Source: Trichostrongylus colubriformis (Eukaryota > Nematoda > Chromadorea > Rhabditida > Trichostrongylidae). Taken from it: a DNA stretch of 64,000 bases. The notes beneath the pieces are model-generated. The model made no database searches, had not been told where the DNA came from, and worked only from the letters and a program-made list of their open reading frames with translations. Numbering within the stretch: the first letter of the stretch is position 1; each line of letters begins with the position of its first letter. The stretch is taken from NCBI GenBank assembly GCA_963978905.1, contig OZ022256.1, positions 30,777,426-30,841,425 of the forward strand. Direction: 5' to 3'. A program made the position numbers and the translations under genes. Below, in pieces: positions 53,100 through 64,000 of the stretch.

Positions 53100-54980
53100 C
53101 CTAATTAGGTAGGTACATGCAGGCTTGTTCACTTATATCCATGCAATGTCCTTGAATATCATGAACATAGTAGTACAGCTCGAGCCTTCAAGTCGAGAGG
53201 GTGATGTGTGCAGACATCATGAGTGCGTAGCGAGTAAGGTGCACTATTTCCCACCGCTCACGAGGACTGAGGTCAGCAGTGCGTTGGTATTTCGAATCAC
53301 GAAAAATCCAAGTCCAACGGATATGATCCTCACACTTCCATGCTTTAAATATTAACGTACGCCAAGAACTGAAGGCACATCTCGCGGTGATTGTGAACGG
53401 GTGTCGATTTCATCGAAGACAGCAGTGGTTGTATGAGAAGGGAAAAGTAAGAAAAGGAACTCAAAACACTGGAATCTTGGCTCAGCTTGCCAGCTTTCAA
53501 CCGAGTTCATAAAGGCTCTCCTCGAGTAAATCAGACAAATGAAGAGTGAAACATTTCAAAAAACTGAGCACATGAGCCGGGATATGCCTTGAATAAAACC
53601 CGGTATGACGGTTGGCGCCGCAATGACTCAAATTCGTGTAATGTTAGCGCGCAAGATAAATAGTTATAGAAACATCTATCTGCCCATAAAAAGGTTTGGA
53701 CTATTCTGATTGCTACTAACGGAGAGTTTTTCAAAAAAAAGCTGGTTATCCTATTCAGGCGACTCGAAGCGTTAATTTCGTCGTTACTCTTTCACAGTGC
53801 ACATTTTCTATTAATGTTTTGCAAAAGAGGCAGCCTCGTAGATCCCGCATCGGAAATTTGCTTTTATAATGTTGAGTTTGTAGAAAGTTATGTCCATTTG
53901 GAGTGTAGCACTTTGAAATTTTTCCAAATTTTCCTTGACTGCATAAAGTGAACTACGCAGTCTCTGGGGTGACTGAGCGGCCCATAGATTATGCCAAAAG
54001 GGTGATTACGAAAACAATTTAAGTAACCTTGAAAGATTGAGTTTCAGCAAAGTTATAAATATAAAAAAAATTCTAAAATACTGATGGGAAGATATCGCGC
54101 TTCATCGCGATCGTTGCGCCACTGTTGCAGTAGCGACGCGGCATCGCAGCGGAGAGCATTACATGGCTTCGATTTAGCCTCTAACTTTTTTCTCGTTCTT
54201 TTTTCATCTTTTATCCCTTCCGCATAACTCGTATGAGTTTGAACCCTTCTCCTCCGTAATCCGATGGCGAGGACATGACCCATGGTCGGCGACGCTTTCG
54301 TTTCGGAATATACGTATTGAGCTTTGGGGTTCCTACTTTTCTTGCTCTGTCACGGGTTTGACCTCAGTTTTTTTAACGCAAACGCTTATCTTTTCTGATT
54401 AATCGCATTGACTTAGTAGCCACATAAATAGCGGAACCTGAAGAAAGGAGGGTGGTCGTATGAGGCCTCCTTTTAGGGAGGAAGAAGTCGTATTTCTCAG
54501 AAATTTCCCTTGACGCCACGCTTGAAGCTGCACGTGAGTGTTTGAAGCGGTATAAAACATGCCCGTCAGAAGTCACCGCAAAGTGCAGGGGCGGAATTTC
54601 TAATTCGGCAGTGGAGAAAAGACGAACGACAGCCCGTCATTGAATAACAGGATCACTATAGAAATTAGATTGAATTGGTCCTCGCAGAGTGTTTTCCTTC
54701 CTCTGCATTTCTGATATATCGATCGGAGCAACAAGAACCTGCGAGACGTGGAAACCAGAAGCAGCACACAATGCGCTCGCATAGAGGCTCAAACCATCTG
54801 AGCGAAATCTGTCGCGCTTTGCTGAATGTCATCTCCGCGGTTCTCAAAGAATACGCTACATGTACGGTTTGCATAATTTTCCTCTGCCAATGACCCAAGT
54901 TATCGCATCATTCCTGCTCAGTGCAAAACAGTGAAACATAAGAATGTGGAATGATTACTCAAGTTTTGAAGAAAGGCTAA
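53100..54980. other. Intergenic or intronic, no supported gene
   Basis: Several frames on the minus strand (for example 54665-54898) are open but do not join in phase with the candidate exon at 54987-55124. No repeats with clear termini. Confidence 0.35.
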
Positions 54981-54986
54981 ACTTAC

Positions 54987-55124
54987 TTCAACCCGAATTC
55001 CATAAAATTTCGGATCAGGCGCAGGAGGGCCACGAAACAGTGTGTCTGAGGAATCTGTAACTATTATTGCATCAACCAGGCTGTAAAGAACGCGAAGGGC
55101 TACCAGAGGAATGCTCACCTCCAT
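54987..55124 (-). CDS. Possible first exon of a secreted protein
   Basis: The minus strand starts ATG (MEVSIPLVALRVLYSLVDA, signal-peptide-like) and continues through TDSSDTLFRGPPAPDPKFYG to a consensus donor GAA|GTAAGT; 46 codons, phase 0. I could not find the following exon with matching phase. A chance hydrophobic ORF next to a donor-like site cannot be excluded. Confidence 0.3.
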
Positions 55125-56018
55125 AGTGTCCACTTATCAGACTCTGCAATATAAGTTCTCAAAGGGAAGAGCTTTTAAACGTTTTCAATAATTCACCGTT
55201 TTTGTAATTCCATCATCTCAATTTCCTTCCTACGTGCGTCATTGACACCAACTAATGTCTCGCCACAAGAACGCTTTCAGCCGTCGTCACATAGCACTGG
55301 TTTTACGTATAAAGCCAAGCGGTAGCCGGTCGTAATTGCTAGAGCGCACCATACGAGTAACCCTTTCGCCTATACTACATATTTATTCAGCTACTGCACG
55401 AGACAGTGCATGACCGTTACTACGACTACAAAATTTGTTTTTTTTTCTTCACAATCTCGCTTGTGGATTGTGCCAGTGTGGTCTTGAGCGGACATCACTT
55501 TGTGCTCGAGATCGTGCTATTTTAGCCTAAGTTTTTTACCTGAGCCTTAGTTGAGGAGGAGCCCTTCCTTTTCAGCTGAGGCTTAAGTCAAAATATACAC
55601 TCCACTTGATGATAGTAGGATTCATAAGGTGAGAGCGCGAAAGTGAGTGGCCTCCCACAGGTAGCAAAGTATTCGTTCGCTTTTAGTTTGGTCGTCTGTG
55701 AATACGGGATAGCACGCCTGTTGGAGCGTACATATACATATATGGCAGCGAAACGACTTCAGCGAGGTTTTGCTAATAATTATGTCAGGGTGCAAGATAA
55801 ATACGCGATACAAAACCGTGTTGGATTATGGAAGCTGATGCAATTGGGGAGGACACTCATTTTCGCCTTGTTCTCACTTACCGAACTATCCAACAAGCAC
55901 CAATCTATTCACTATGGTGGACGAAAGAAGGGCTTCATCTCCTCCTTATGGTCAAAAAAAAAATTAGTGCCGCACGCCAGGTGTGGTGGACCACTACACA
56001 CCTTAATTCGCCCATCTA

Positions 56019-56722
56019 TTAGGTATATGCATAACAAATGGCCAAAACATAACTGGCCATAACTTCGCTCAGACACAACTCTGTCGAAATTAAAACCATT
56101 TGAATCTCTATAACTTTGCCAATCATCTGGTAAAGGAAATATGCCATCATGATCGAATTCTGGATTGCGAGAATTATTAAAGTCAACAGTGGCATTTTTA
56201 CCCTGCATAGTATCGGCGAATTTCTTCTGACGCAGGTTTGCATCGACAACCCGGAAAAAGTGGTAATCTGTTAGTGATAGGTCCGAGGATTAAAGGGGTG
56301 AGGGAGAGTCTCGATGTCTAACTGCATCAGTTTTTGCTGGGTGCGTAAAATAACGCAAAACCCCACACTTCGCAAGTCACCCGGCAGAAACTGATGCAGT
56401 TAGGCATCGAGACTCTCCCTCACCCCTCCACCTTATTCCCCAGACCTATCCCTGACGGATTACCACTTTTTCCGGGTTCTCGATGCAAACCTGCGTCAGA
56501 AGGAGTTCGCCGATACGATGCAGGTTGAAAATGCCATCGTTGACTTTATTAATTTCCGCAATCCAGAATTTTATCATGATTGCATATTTTCTTTACCACA
56601 TCGTTGGCAAGGTTGTATAGATCCGAATGGTTTTTATTTCGACAAATAAGTTGTGTCTGAGCGAAGTTATGGCGATTTGAAAAAAGTGGTTCGTTTTGGC
56701 CGTTTATTCTACATACACCTAA
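56019..56722. mobile_element. Palindromic mariner derivative: two mariner 3' ends head to head
   Basis: The ends TTAGGTATATGCATAACAAA and, read inward from the right, TTAGGTGTATGTAGAATAAA are flanked by TA (56017-56018, 56723-56724). The arms (56019-~56330 and ~56400-56722) are inverted copies of the same mariner 3' portion: each encodes the transposase C-terminus and a 3' terminal repeat. The right arm has a readable frame, YSPDLSLTDYHFF to WQGCIDPNGFYFDK and a stop; the left arm repeats NPEF and DSNGFNFD on the minus strand with more decay. The 5' half of a mariner is absent from both. Confidence 0.85.
56425..56649 (+). pseudogene. Mariner transposase C-terminal fragment (right arm of palindrome)
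   Basis: It encodes the third catalytic Asp block YSPDLSLTDYHFF, then LRQKEFADTMQVENAIVDF and RNPEFYHDCIF, then LPHRWQGCIDPNGFYFDK and TAA at 56647-56649. The frame is open, but lacks the DNA-binding domain and the first two catalytic Asp residues. Confidence 0.8.
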
Positions 56723-56724
56723 TA

Positions 56725-57917
56725 CCATATACCTGAATTCGAACTAGTCACGAGTTAGACTGACTGACAAGTGTGATATAAGATCAACAGTTCTGGAGCA
56801 CCGTTCTGTCCCGAAGCGTTGAACAAAATGTGTATGAAACAGCGCGAAGCTGTTGCAGTGTAGATTAACAGTTCCTGGTAAAAACGGAAATGGGGAGAGG
56901 GGCGATCCATTGTGCTCTTCTTCGCGAACATTGATGTAAGGGGAAGAGTGCAAAGATGGATGGACACCAAAAGCATCTGCTGGAATGATGCAAAAATTAT
57001 TCTGTTCTGAAGGACAAAAACGCAAGAAATCTGGGATTTTTTTCTCGTAATAGCGATTAGATGGAATCGTCTACGGAAATTCAAGTTCTTCTGTTCCCAT
57101 AATACAAAGTTCCATGCAAACTAAGAAGGATCCGGCTGAGATCAAGCTTCTCAAGGGAAGTGGCCATGGGAGATCTGAGAGCAAAGAAACGGCGATCACG
57201 TGGTCAGGATCCAAAGTGATAGGCATCAAAATTTGAAGTGCACTCTGCCAGCCGACGGCTGCTCAAGTGTTGTTCAACGCGGTTTCGAAGAAGTCGCTCC
57301 TTTTTCCAGTTTTTACGTTCTCTGTTATGTAACAATGGAAATTCTCGATTCTTTCCGTGCATTTGCCCATGTACTGTGCGTGTTAGAGTTATTTTTCTCT
57401 GGAAAAATCAGACCGCATTCATGCCTCGCGATGCCGGCAGCAAGGCAAGGCGGCATATCTCTGCATCTCCGCCTGTGCCAGCCTGTCTCGTTGCCTGCGT
57501 CGTCCATGCACACCCCCCGTGCCACTCTGCCCCGATGCCTGTGAATGCTGCCCTGCTGGCGCAAAGTGTGAACGCGGCCTTCTGAGTATAGAATTCCCGT
57601 GAAAATTTCTTCGAGCGCTGGTGAAATGAATACAACATCTCAAGTTCCGTTACAAGGCGATTATAAGTAGGCGTAAGGCCAAGTATCTGCCATTTGTACG
57701 CAAATACACGGTAACCGGTTTGGTAGGATTTGAGGGCGCCTTCATCACTGCACGCTTTTGGGCATGCATATCCTTAAAGGACCGGTCACCTTCAAAACTG
57801 TGGCAGTACTCTACTACGTGGATTTTCCATTCATTCACTTCTCATTCATGTGGAAGAATCTCTTAGAAGATCGTGCAAGAAGAATGAGTTTCTCTGTTAC
57901 CTGTTGTCTCTGTTATG
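56725..57917. other. Intergenic, no supported gene
   Basis: Includes a GC-rich stretch (about 57415-57585) with overlapping frames on both strands. None shows domain-like sequence, splice structure or repeat termini. Confidence 0.35.
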
Positions 57918-57919
57918 TA

Positions 57920-58856
57920 CAGGGTGTCCCAAAATTATGGGCGCCAACGTATTGCAATATTTTGTTGGCGTCAATAGAGTAAATGAAAAATCAACCCATT
58001 CACAACTTTGCTCACATCTTATGTAACAAGACGCAGCAATCATATCATTAGTTTCTCTGCCCCGACAAGCATACAAGCTCAAAGTCTCTCTATCACTCAA
58101 CCACCCATGACACGCAAGGTTTTCCATACATTCCTTCCCAAATCTTTCTCAGGGCTACCTTATGTGACTCCATACTAGGATGGCTAACTCGTCAGACTTT
58201 GCTTCCAGTTGAGTAGCGCGGCAAGAGATCAAGGAATCTTGTTTTGAGAGATTTCACGGACGTTTCAAAAAGTGATGAATTCGAAAAAATCGGGTCGGCA
58301 GCGCTTTTGTATCAATCTTAATCTATAAACTGAAGCGCTTTGCCACTAAACTCACCAAGTATTGTTGCGAAAGACTAGTGAGGGCAGTGCTTTATAATGT
58401 CTGACCTCGGGTTCCTCATGTTCACATTCACGCAAGCTTTACGCCGAAATAGACGGAAACCAACAGCGTGTCATTATTGGCCCTCAATCATGACTGGGAC
58501 CCGATTGCTGGAATCCAAACACCCTATCGGCATGGTACCCCCCACCAGACGTTGTTGGCCACAGTGGGTTGCCCTTAACGGTTCAGGACGTGAAAATTTT
58601 TTTCGCTCGAACAAAAGTACGGCGAGGTGCGTGTCATCGTTGAAGCGAATGACCATCAAGTGTATCCCAAAAACTTCTTAAATCTCGAAAGTACCATGAG
58701 CTTCACCCCGACAAGCATGCAACTTGGTCATGCAACTTGGTAGAAGAAGATCATGTGCACCCACTGAGCAGCAAATGAAAGAAAAGGATTGTTATTATTG
58801 TATAGAGGAATCCGAAGAATAACGACTTCAGGCGCCCATAATTTTGGGACACCCTG
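57920..58856. mobile_element. Tc1/mariner-type element with CAGGGTGTCCCAAAA ends, non-autonomous
   Basis: The left end CAGGGTGTCCCAAAATTATG is mirrored exactly by CATAATTTTGGGACACCCTG on the right, with TA on both sides (57918-57919, 58857-58858). The match extends to GGGCGCC, giving TIRs of about 26 bp. At 937 bp it is short for an autonomous Tc1-like element. Frames inside (for example 58397-58681) keep no clear DDE motif, so the transposase is lost or heavily decayed. Confidence 0.85.
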
Positions 58857-59194
58857 TATATATATATATTTATTTATTTATGCACAATAAATATTTTCTA
58901 ACATATATGTTGCCTAAAAAGGGCCGCATGCAGCCGCGTGCAAAGTTTTCCGCGAAAAAAATAGAATCCGACCAAAAATAGCTCCTAAAATTGGTGACAG
59001 AAGGGGCGGAGCTTCAGACTAAATGCTCCTCCTGTCGTCCGCCTCGGTCAGAGACGCATCGTTGTAACAGAAAGTTACATAAGCGGATCCACTCATCGCC
59101 TCCGACGACGGACGACTGTTCGAGCATTTACTCTGAACCCCCCCCCCCTCGGCCACCCTTGGTGGAGCTGTACCTTATTGTTAGCCGGATTCCC

Positions 59195-59297
59195 ACTTTT
59201 TGCGTGAAACTTTGCATGCGGCCCTTATTGCGCAAATACAGCGTACATTCAAAAGTAACAAAGCAGCTCCCATTTCCGTTCACAATTCCTTCAAGAT
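59195..59297 (+). repeat. Dispersed repeat A, copy 4
   Basis: GCGTGAAACTTTGCATGCGG, GCGCAAATACAGCGTACATT and AAAGTAACAAAGCAGCTCCC correspond block by block to 1556-1690 read on the minus strand. A partial inverted counterpart lies at 58915-58960 (GGCCGCATGC, GTGCAAAGTTTTCCGCG). Confidence 0.6.
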
Positions 59298-59927
59298 ACA
59301 GTAGCGGCCAAAAATATAGGCGGATTCTTATTTGAACATAACTTTGGCCAGCGTTCACATATCGCGTTCAATTTTTTTTGTATTTCGAAGGCAACTGTCA
59401 CTTAGTGAAATAAAGTTTCTCAGCCGATTAGGATGCGGTGTGAATGTAGAAAAAATTATGTAACTGATAACACTGAAAATGATCTACACCGTGCTTCAGT
59501 GCTGTCATGTTCCAAATGACGGAGACAATGATTCAGCCTCATTCGTTCTATTTTTTTGCACAACCGCTCGTTTCGTTGAGTTATAAGCTTTTTACGGGTG
59601 ATTGGATTTTTTTGAAATCATTTTTACAGCTTTCAGTAAATAATTTCTCGACCTTCACACTGCATCCTACTCGGCTGAGGTACCTTTTCATGAAGTAGCA
59701 GTTGCCCTTAGACTGCTAAACAATGAGTTTGTAAAAGTCGACCAAAATCATGGATAAGGTCCAAAACCGCATATTGGATTTCGACCGCTACTGTATGTTT
59801 TGTTGCGATTATCACCCAGTAGTTTCGTTTCGGAATTTGACTACTTGTTAACGAAAGTACTCTCGTGGTATCCATAGATTGATTATACATGCAGCATATG
59901 CATATGAGGAAAAGAAGGGGTTAACAT

Positions 59928-60125
59928 CTAACGAACCTCATCACTATCATCGAATCCTTCCAGTGTCACTGGGCTTTTCACCGTAGTTGGTCCACCTGAT
60001 TTCATTCGTGTAGGATGCAGTGTCTTAGCTTTTGATGCATTCGCTGATGTTTCATTCAATGTAGTTCTTTCAGTGGTTGCAACAGTCGTTAAAAGACACT
60101 CTTGGAGCATGTCGTTAACCCTCTT
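59928..60125 (-). CDS. Possible exon of a Ser/Thr-rich protein, unrecognised
   Basis: A strong acceptor (TTTCTATTTCAG) precedes an open frame KRVNDMLQECLLTTVATTER, then TTLNETSANASKAK and PVTLEGFDDSDE. It ends in a TAG at 59928-59930, or in a donor GAG|GTTCGT just before. The Thr-rich region with N-x-T/S sites looks like a mucin-like extracellular stretch. No neighbouring exon was recognised with certainty. Confidence 0.3.
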   Translation of the reverse strand, partial: KRVNDMLQECLLTTVATTERTTLNETSANASKAKTLHPTRMKSGGPTTVKSPVTLEGFDDSDEVR

Positions 60126-60239
60126 CTGAAATAGAAAGCCACAACAGCACCTATGCACACAAAATAAGATGTACCAGATATGCACTACTGAATGCCCTTT
60201 GCTGCTTTGCCATGGTGCATATGGAACTGACACAATTAA

Positions 60240-61130
60240 CCTACGCGTCGCTCATGAGGCAGCTCAGGGGTTGTTCTTCTCTCAAAGGATATTTTCGCCA
60301 GATTACTATAGAATTCGAAAGGAAAAGGGAGAGGGTGTGCTCTAACGCCATGACTGTAGCTCACCATCAACACTGCTAACCTAGAACGTCCAAGCTAATC
60401 TTCCAGCTTGGATTTCATTAACAGTGTATAAAGGGGAAATAGCCTGCGTGCACTAAACATATGGTCTGAGATACGCAAGATGAGACTGCTGATACGAAAA
60501 TGTAGATCTGTAAGAGTTCATGGCAATAGAGATATTTTACCGGCCCAGAACTGCAATGAGAATACAGCTCATCGGTTATCACGATATAGCGGTGGTATGG
60601 GGTGCACTATGTTAGCTCTCTGAATCAGGGCTCGCTCTCCATAATCGCAAAACTGGAACGCAAAATTATCCATTGCATTTCAAGCTAAGCTAATGATTTT
60701 AATGAGGGTTTATTCGTGTACAGTAACTTGGAGAGGCCAGCTAACATTACTGTCTGTTGACTAGAATAGGAGGAAACTAGAGGATCCAGTGGAATGTGAT
60801 GGAGCTTTCTCCACCCATAAATGAACCAGTTGGCTGGCGTACACTATTGCGCGCGATTCATGGCGATGCTGTGCATAATGGGTTTGATCGGCCCGGCCAC
60901 AACTGTGTATGGAATTGTGCGACGATTTTCTTTCATCTGCTTTTAGCTGAGATATTTAGAAAAAAGCAGAGAGGATGGCGTGATAAAAAAAAACATTTTG
61001 GTATTGATATACTTCAGTCGCTTTGCAAACCATTTTTTCGAACCCATTTTGCACGACATCGACATCAATCGCGCGAAGTAGTGTGCGCCAGCCAGCTGGT
61101 ATAGGTCATCACTGGGAGTCTGATAGTTTA
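60240..61130. other. Intergenic, with one half of a local direct repeat
   Basis: CTCCATAATCGCAAAACTGG at about 60639 and CTCCGTAATCACAAAACTGG at about 62352 start two similar ~55-bp stretches. Frames at 60796-61104 (plus) and 60943-61221 (minus) have no recognisable domain. Confidence 0.35.
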
Positions 61131-61283
61131 GATATCGACAGTTTTGTAATCGATTGCATCGATTGGTGAGAAATTGTTCGCTTGCAGAGCATCTAATTCT
61201 AAACATTGATGGTAGATCCATTGATGGTATCCCGCTTATCGATGTTTATCGTTTTCGTGAACATGCTTCACTATTTGGAATTT

Positions 61284-61700
61284 TACATAGTCTAGCGGTC
61301 GATACCCAGTGCTGCAGCCAATACCGAATTAGAAAATGATCCGAGTGAACCGCATGCTTCGCTGTCACAAATATAGGTTGTATCATGATTATGAATGTGG
61401 ATCGCAGTATCAAGAGATCTACACCATTTTTTGGAACGCTAGGCACCCTGCACAACACCTAAGAGTGTTAGCGTTCTTGGATCAACGCGAAAGGCGAAAC
61501 GGATTTGGCGACATATGCTTTCCGAGGCTCCTTGTCAGCCCTTATTAGCTGCTATCACTTTCGGTCCATCACCGCTGGAGTTCCCTTGGCACCCCTATAT
61601 CACTGACGTGAGATATGGATTTCGTGACAGACAAGCGGACACATACACACATACGCACAGACATACTAAGCCAGTTATAGTATAGAGTAGGATAAGACTG
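61284..61700 (-). repeat. Dispersed repeat B, inverted copy with a single internal module
   Basis: In plus order: CATAGTCTAGCGGTCGATAC (61288), TTTTGGAACGCTAGGC (about 61428), AACGGATTTGGCGACATATG, GACAGACAAGCGG and the end ACTATAGTAT-like with AGAGTAGGATA. The same blocks occur in reverse-complement order from 63741 down to 62695. Here the tandem module is present once instead of about five times. Confidence 0.7.
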
Positions 61701-62694
61701 CCCGCTTATATTTCGCACAGCTCATGGTGTTCTGCAATGATATGGAGTGCGGCCTTGGGTTGCTCTCAGAGGAATCTATCACCACTAGCAAAAATCATCA
61801 GATGAGAAAGCTTATGTAATATAAAAAAATCTGAGTATATATTCGCCTTTGTCCACATCAATAGTAACCTACCAACTTCTTCGATGATTTGGTTATATTT
61901 ATGATTTCGGGCAGTTCGCAATGCCCGCATCGGCACACCAGGTATCCGTCGTTAATTGAGCAATCTTCAGTCTCAAATCCCTTAGAAAAGCACAAAAATC
62001 AATGACTTCTAGGGGTTAAGATGAAAAAATATTGTGAAAGGTAAATGCAGTGCACTATGAGCCAGATTTTAGACTCAGATGATGAAATATTAAACTATGC
62101 TGGTAGAAAGCTTTAGACGTCCGTCAATCAAAGGCACCAGCATGGGTAGAGAAGGAGTTGGGAACTTCCCAATTCCAAAAATAATCTCTGCATCTATGCG
62201 ACGGCGCACACCCAGCACCAAGTGTACTACCGTTCCGGTGATAGTGCGTTGCAGTAACAGTGATAGTTGCGGTAGCATCACGGATTAAAAAGCAGTCTCA
62301 TCCTTGCACATTATAATCGGCACTGCCTTAGCTTTCTAGATTAAGGCTGATTCTCCGTAATCACAAAACTGGAATCCAAAATTACCCATTGGATGTCGTC
62401 AATGCTTCCTACTTTGCGAGTGTTGAAGGCTGAGCAGGTAGCTGCTGCATCGTTGCCAATAAGGAATTCTATGCACAACTCTTCTTTATCTTCCGTCCCA
62501 TTTGCGGCCCTCTTAAAATGAGCCTATTATATGCGGTAAGAGTAATTATGACCTCGCAGTATACGTAGCAAACGTACTTTACTACACCGCACAGCCAATG
62601 ATAATGGCAGGAAGCAAAGAATTGCTCCCGCGAGGCCTATCATATAGAAAGCAGACATGAGAATAAACCTACATGCTCTGATCAAGGATCATCT

Positions 62695-63741
62695 ATATCA
62701 TGAAGGAGGCTATCCTACTAGATATAATTCGCTTAGTGTGTCTGTTCGTGTGTGTTTGTCCGTGTGTCCGCCCGTCTGTCACGAAATTTACATCTCGCGT
62801 CGCAGCGAAGCTGGCACGCTGAATTTTACAAGTGATGTAGGGAGTGGTAAAGGGACCACAGCGCTGGTGAACCGAAGGTGATAGCAATGGATAAGGGCTG
62901 ATAAGGAGCTTCGGAAGGCAAAAGTCGCCAAATCCGTTTCGCATTTCTCGTTGATTCCAGAGCTCTGATACTCATAGGTGTTTAGCAGGGTGGAACGAGG
63001 ACATCAGTGGTGGGTGATTCACATTGATAGTCGTTGCTAAGAGCCGATAAGGAGCGTCAAAAGGCGAATGTCGTTAGATCCGTTCCCCATGTTTTGAGGT
63101 GTGGAACGGGTACTTCAATGGTGGATGATCCAATTGATAACGGTGGATATGGGCTGATAACGGGCTTTGAATAGCGAGTGTCGCCAAATTCGTTTCACCT
63201 TTCAGGTTGATCCTAGAGTGCCGACACTCATAGGAGTTTTGAATGGTAGGACGGGCAAATCAGTGGTGCGTGATCCAAACTGATAACGGTTGATAAGATT
63301 GAACAAGGAGCGTCCATCATGAGGCTACTTTGCCAAATCAGTTTCGATCTTTGGCTTACAGTGGAATGTTCACACTCAAGGTATTACAGGACGGGGACCC
63401 CAGTGGTGACTTTTCGAATCTGATAACGGTTTACAGGGACTAATAAGAGCCGTGAGAAAATGGAGAAGGGATAAAATCCGGTACACCGCTCACTACCACT
63501 ATACGACTGCTACAGTAAATGCGTCTGATGCTCCACTGGGTGAACTTGTTTTTTTCTGATATATGCTGCTGATGTATCGACCGCTGAATCGCCTAGCGTT
63601 CCAAATAATGGTACATGTCTTTCGATACTGCTATCTACATGGATGATCAAGATATGATCTAGGTTTGTGATAGCAAAGTAAGCGATTCATTCTCTCATGC
63701 GGTGCCAGCAACAATATTGGGTATCGACCTCTAGACTATGC
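62695..63741 (+). repeat. Dispersed repeat B, long copy with tandem array
   Basis: From the terminal GCTATCCTACTAGATATAAT through a TG/CT-rich tract, CTGTCACGAAATTTACATCT and AGCGAAGCTGG, then a degenerate tandem array (62880-63480), then GCCTAGCGTTCC (63591-63602) and GTATCGACCTCTAGACTATG (63721-63740). Matching blocks at 61284-61700 lie in inverse orientation. The element class is unknown; no transposase or RT is seen. Confidence 0.7.
62880..63480 (+). repeat. Degenerate tandem repeat, ~130-bp period, about five units
   Basis: Each unit carries a version of GCTGATAAGGAGCGTCAAAAGG, then GTCGCCAAATCCGTTTCG, then a ...CACTCATAGGTGTTT stretch, GGACGGG, and CAGTGGTGGGTGATTC. Units begin near 62894, 63045, 63152, 63291 and 63430. 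The units are well diverged, so the array is old. Confidence 0.65.
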
Positions 63742-64000
63742 AAAATCCCAAATAGTGGTCCATGTGCACAAAAGCAATACGCATCGATGACATGTGTATT
63801 ATCTACCACTATTATGTAGGAAATAGATGTTCAGCGAATGGACAAATTGCTACCAATTGATGCAGTTGAATCCAAAACTGTCGATGCTTAAACTATCTAA
63901 ACTCCCAAAAAGTGACCTCTTCAGCCGTAAGGTTACTGATTAGTGGATTAACCCATGTCACTCCTGAACATTGATCGTCTAATCATTGTAACAATAGGTA

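Noticed and set aside
54665..54898. 77-codon minus-strand frame as second exon after 54987-55124
   Set aside because: The alternative, more protein-like frame in the same place does not join in phase, and neither frame has a family match I can name.
62880..63480. Possible CRISPR-like regularly spaced array
   Set aside because: Units are about 130 bp, diverged throughout, with no constant short repeat and unique spacers, in a eukaryotic context.

Overview
The window looks like nuclear DNA of a nematode, most likely a strongylid or hookworm-like clade V parasite (inference). Genes are split into short exons with TTTCAG-type 3' splice sites. There is a cuticlin-type ZP-domain gene. The rest is dominated by nematode repeat families: BEL/Pao, RTE, mariner/Tc1 and foldback elements. 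I found no rRNA, tRNA, CRISPR array or bacterial-style operon.

1-20.2 kb holds two host genes, one inside the other. A plus-strand ZP-domain gene (exons 449-4560, then 19978-20103) has a 15.4-kb intron. Lying wholly in that intron, on the minus strand, is a nine-exon amidohydrolase gene (19742 down to 5415) that matches formimidoylglutamate deiminase (HutF) along its length; the reconstructed product is 429 aa. The first intron of that gene (11870-19577) is in turn full of transposons: two mariners, a long foldback element and an RTE fragment. Every splice junction I propose keeps the reading frame.

20-36 kb is mostly intergenic and decayed repeat: an RTE non-LTR relic (about 28.2-30.16 kb) and a degraded minus-strand BEL-like retroelement with a Gag/protease piece (34.4-35.3 kb), an envelope-like piece resembling phlebovirus G2 glycoproteins (31.8-33.0 kb) and a zinc-knuckle ORF (30.9-31.4 kb). 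A 1.04-kb element with long terminal inverted repeats is inserted between the first two.

36728-49184 is a structurally complete, young LTR retrotransposon of the BEL/Pao type on the minus strand. It has a 5-bp target duplication (CTGTT), near-identical LTRs, a tRNA-Gly-type primer-binding site and a purine tract. Two things make it unusual. Its gag-protease-RT block (44475-47985) is inverted relative to the rest of pol, with a 28-bp inverted duplication at the breakpoints. Downstream of pol it carries an extra gene, probably spliced, encoding an arginine/serine-rich, triple zinc-knuckle Gag-like protein.

49-64 kb is repeat-rich with no confidently recognised host gene: a head-to-head mariner palindrome, a Tc1/mariner-type element, and a dispersed repeat family with a degenerate tandem array near the right end. 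One of its copies acts as an 'empty site' for the mariner at 12 kb. A few possible exons on the minus strand are listed with low confidence.
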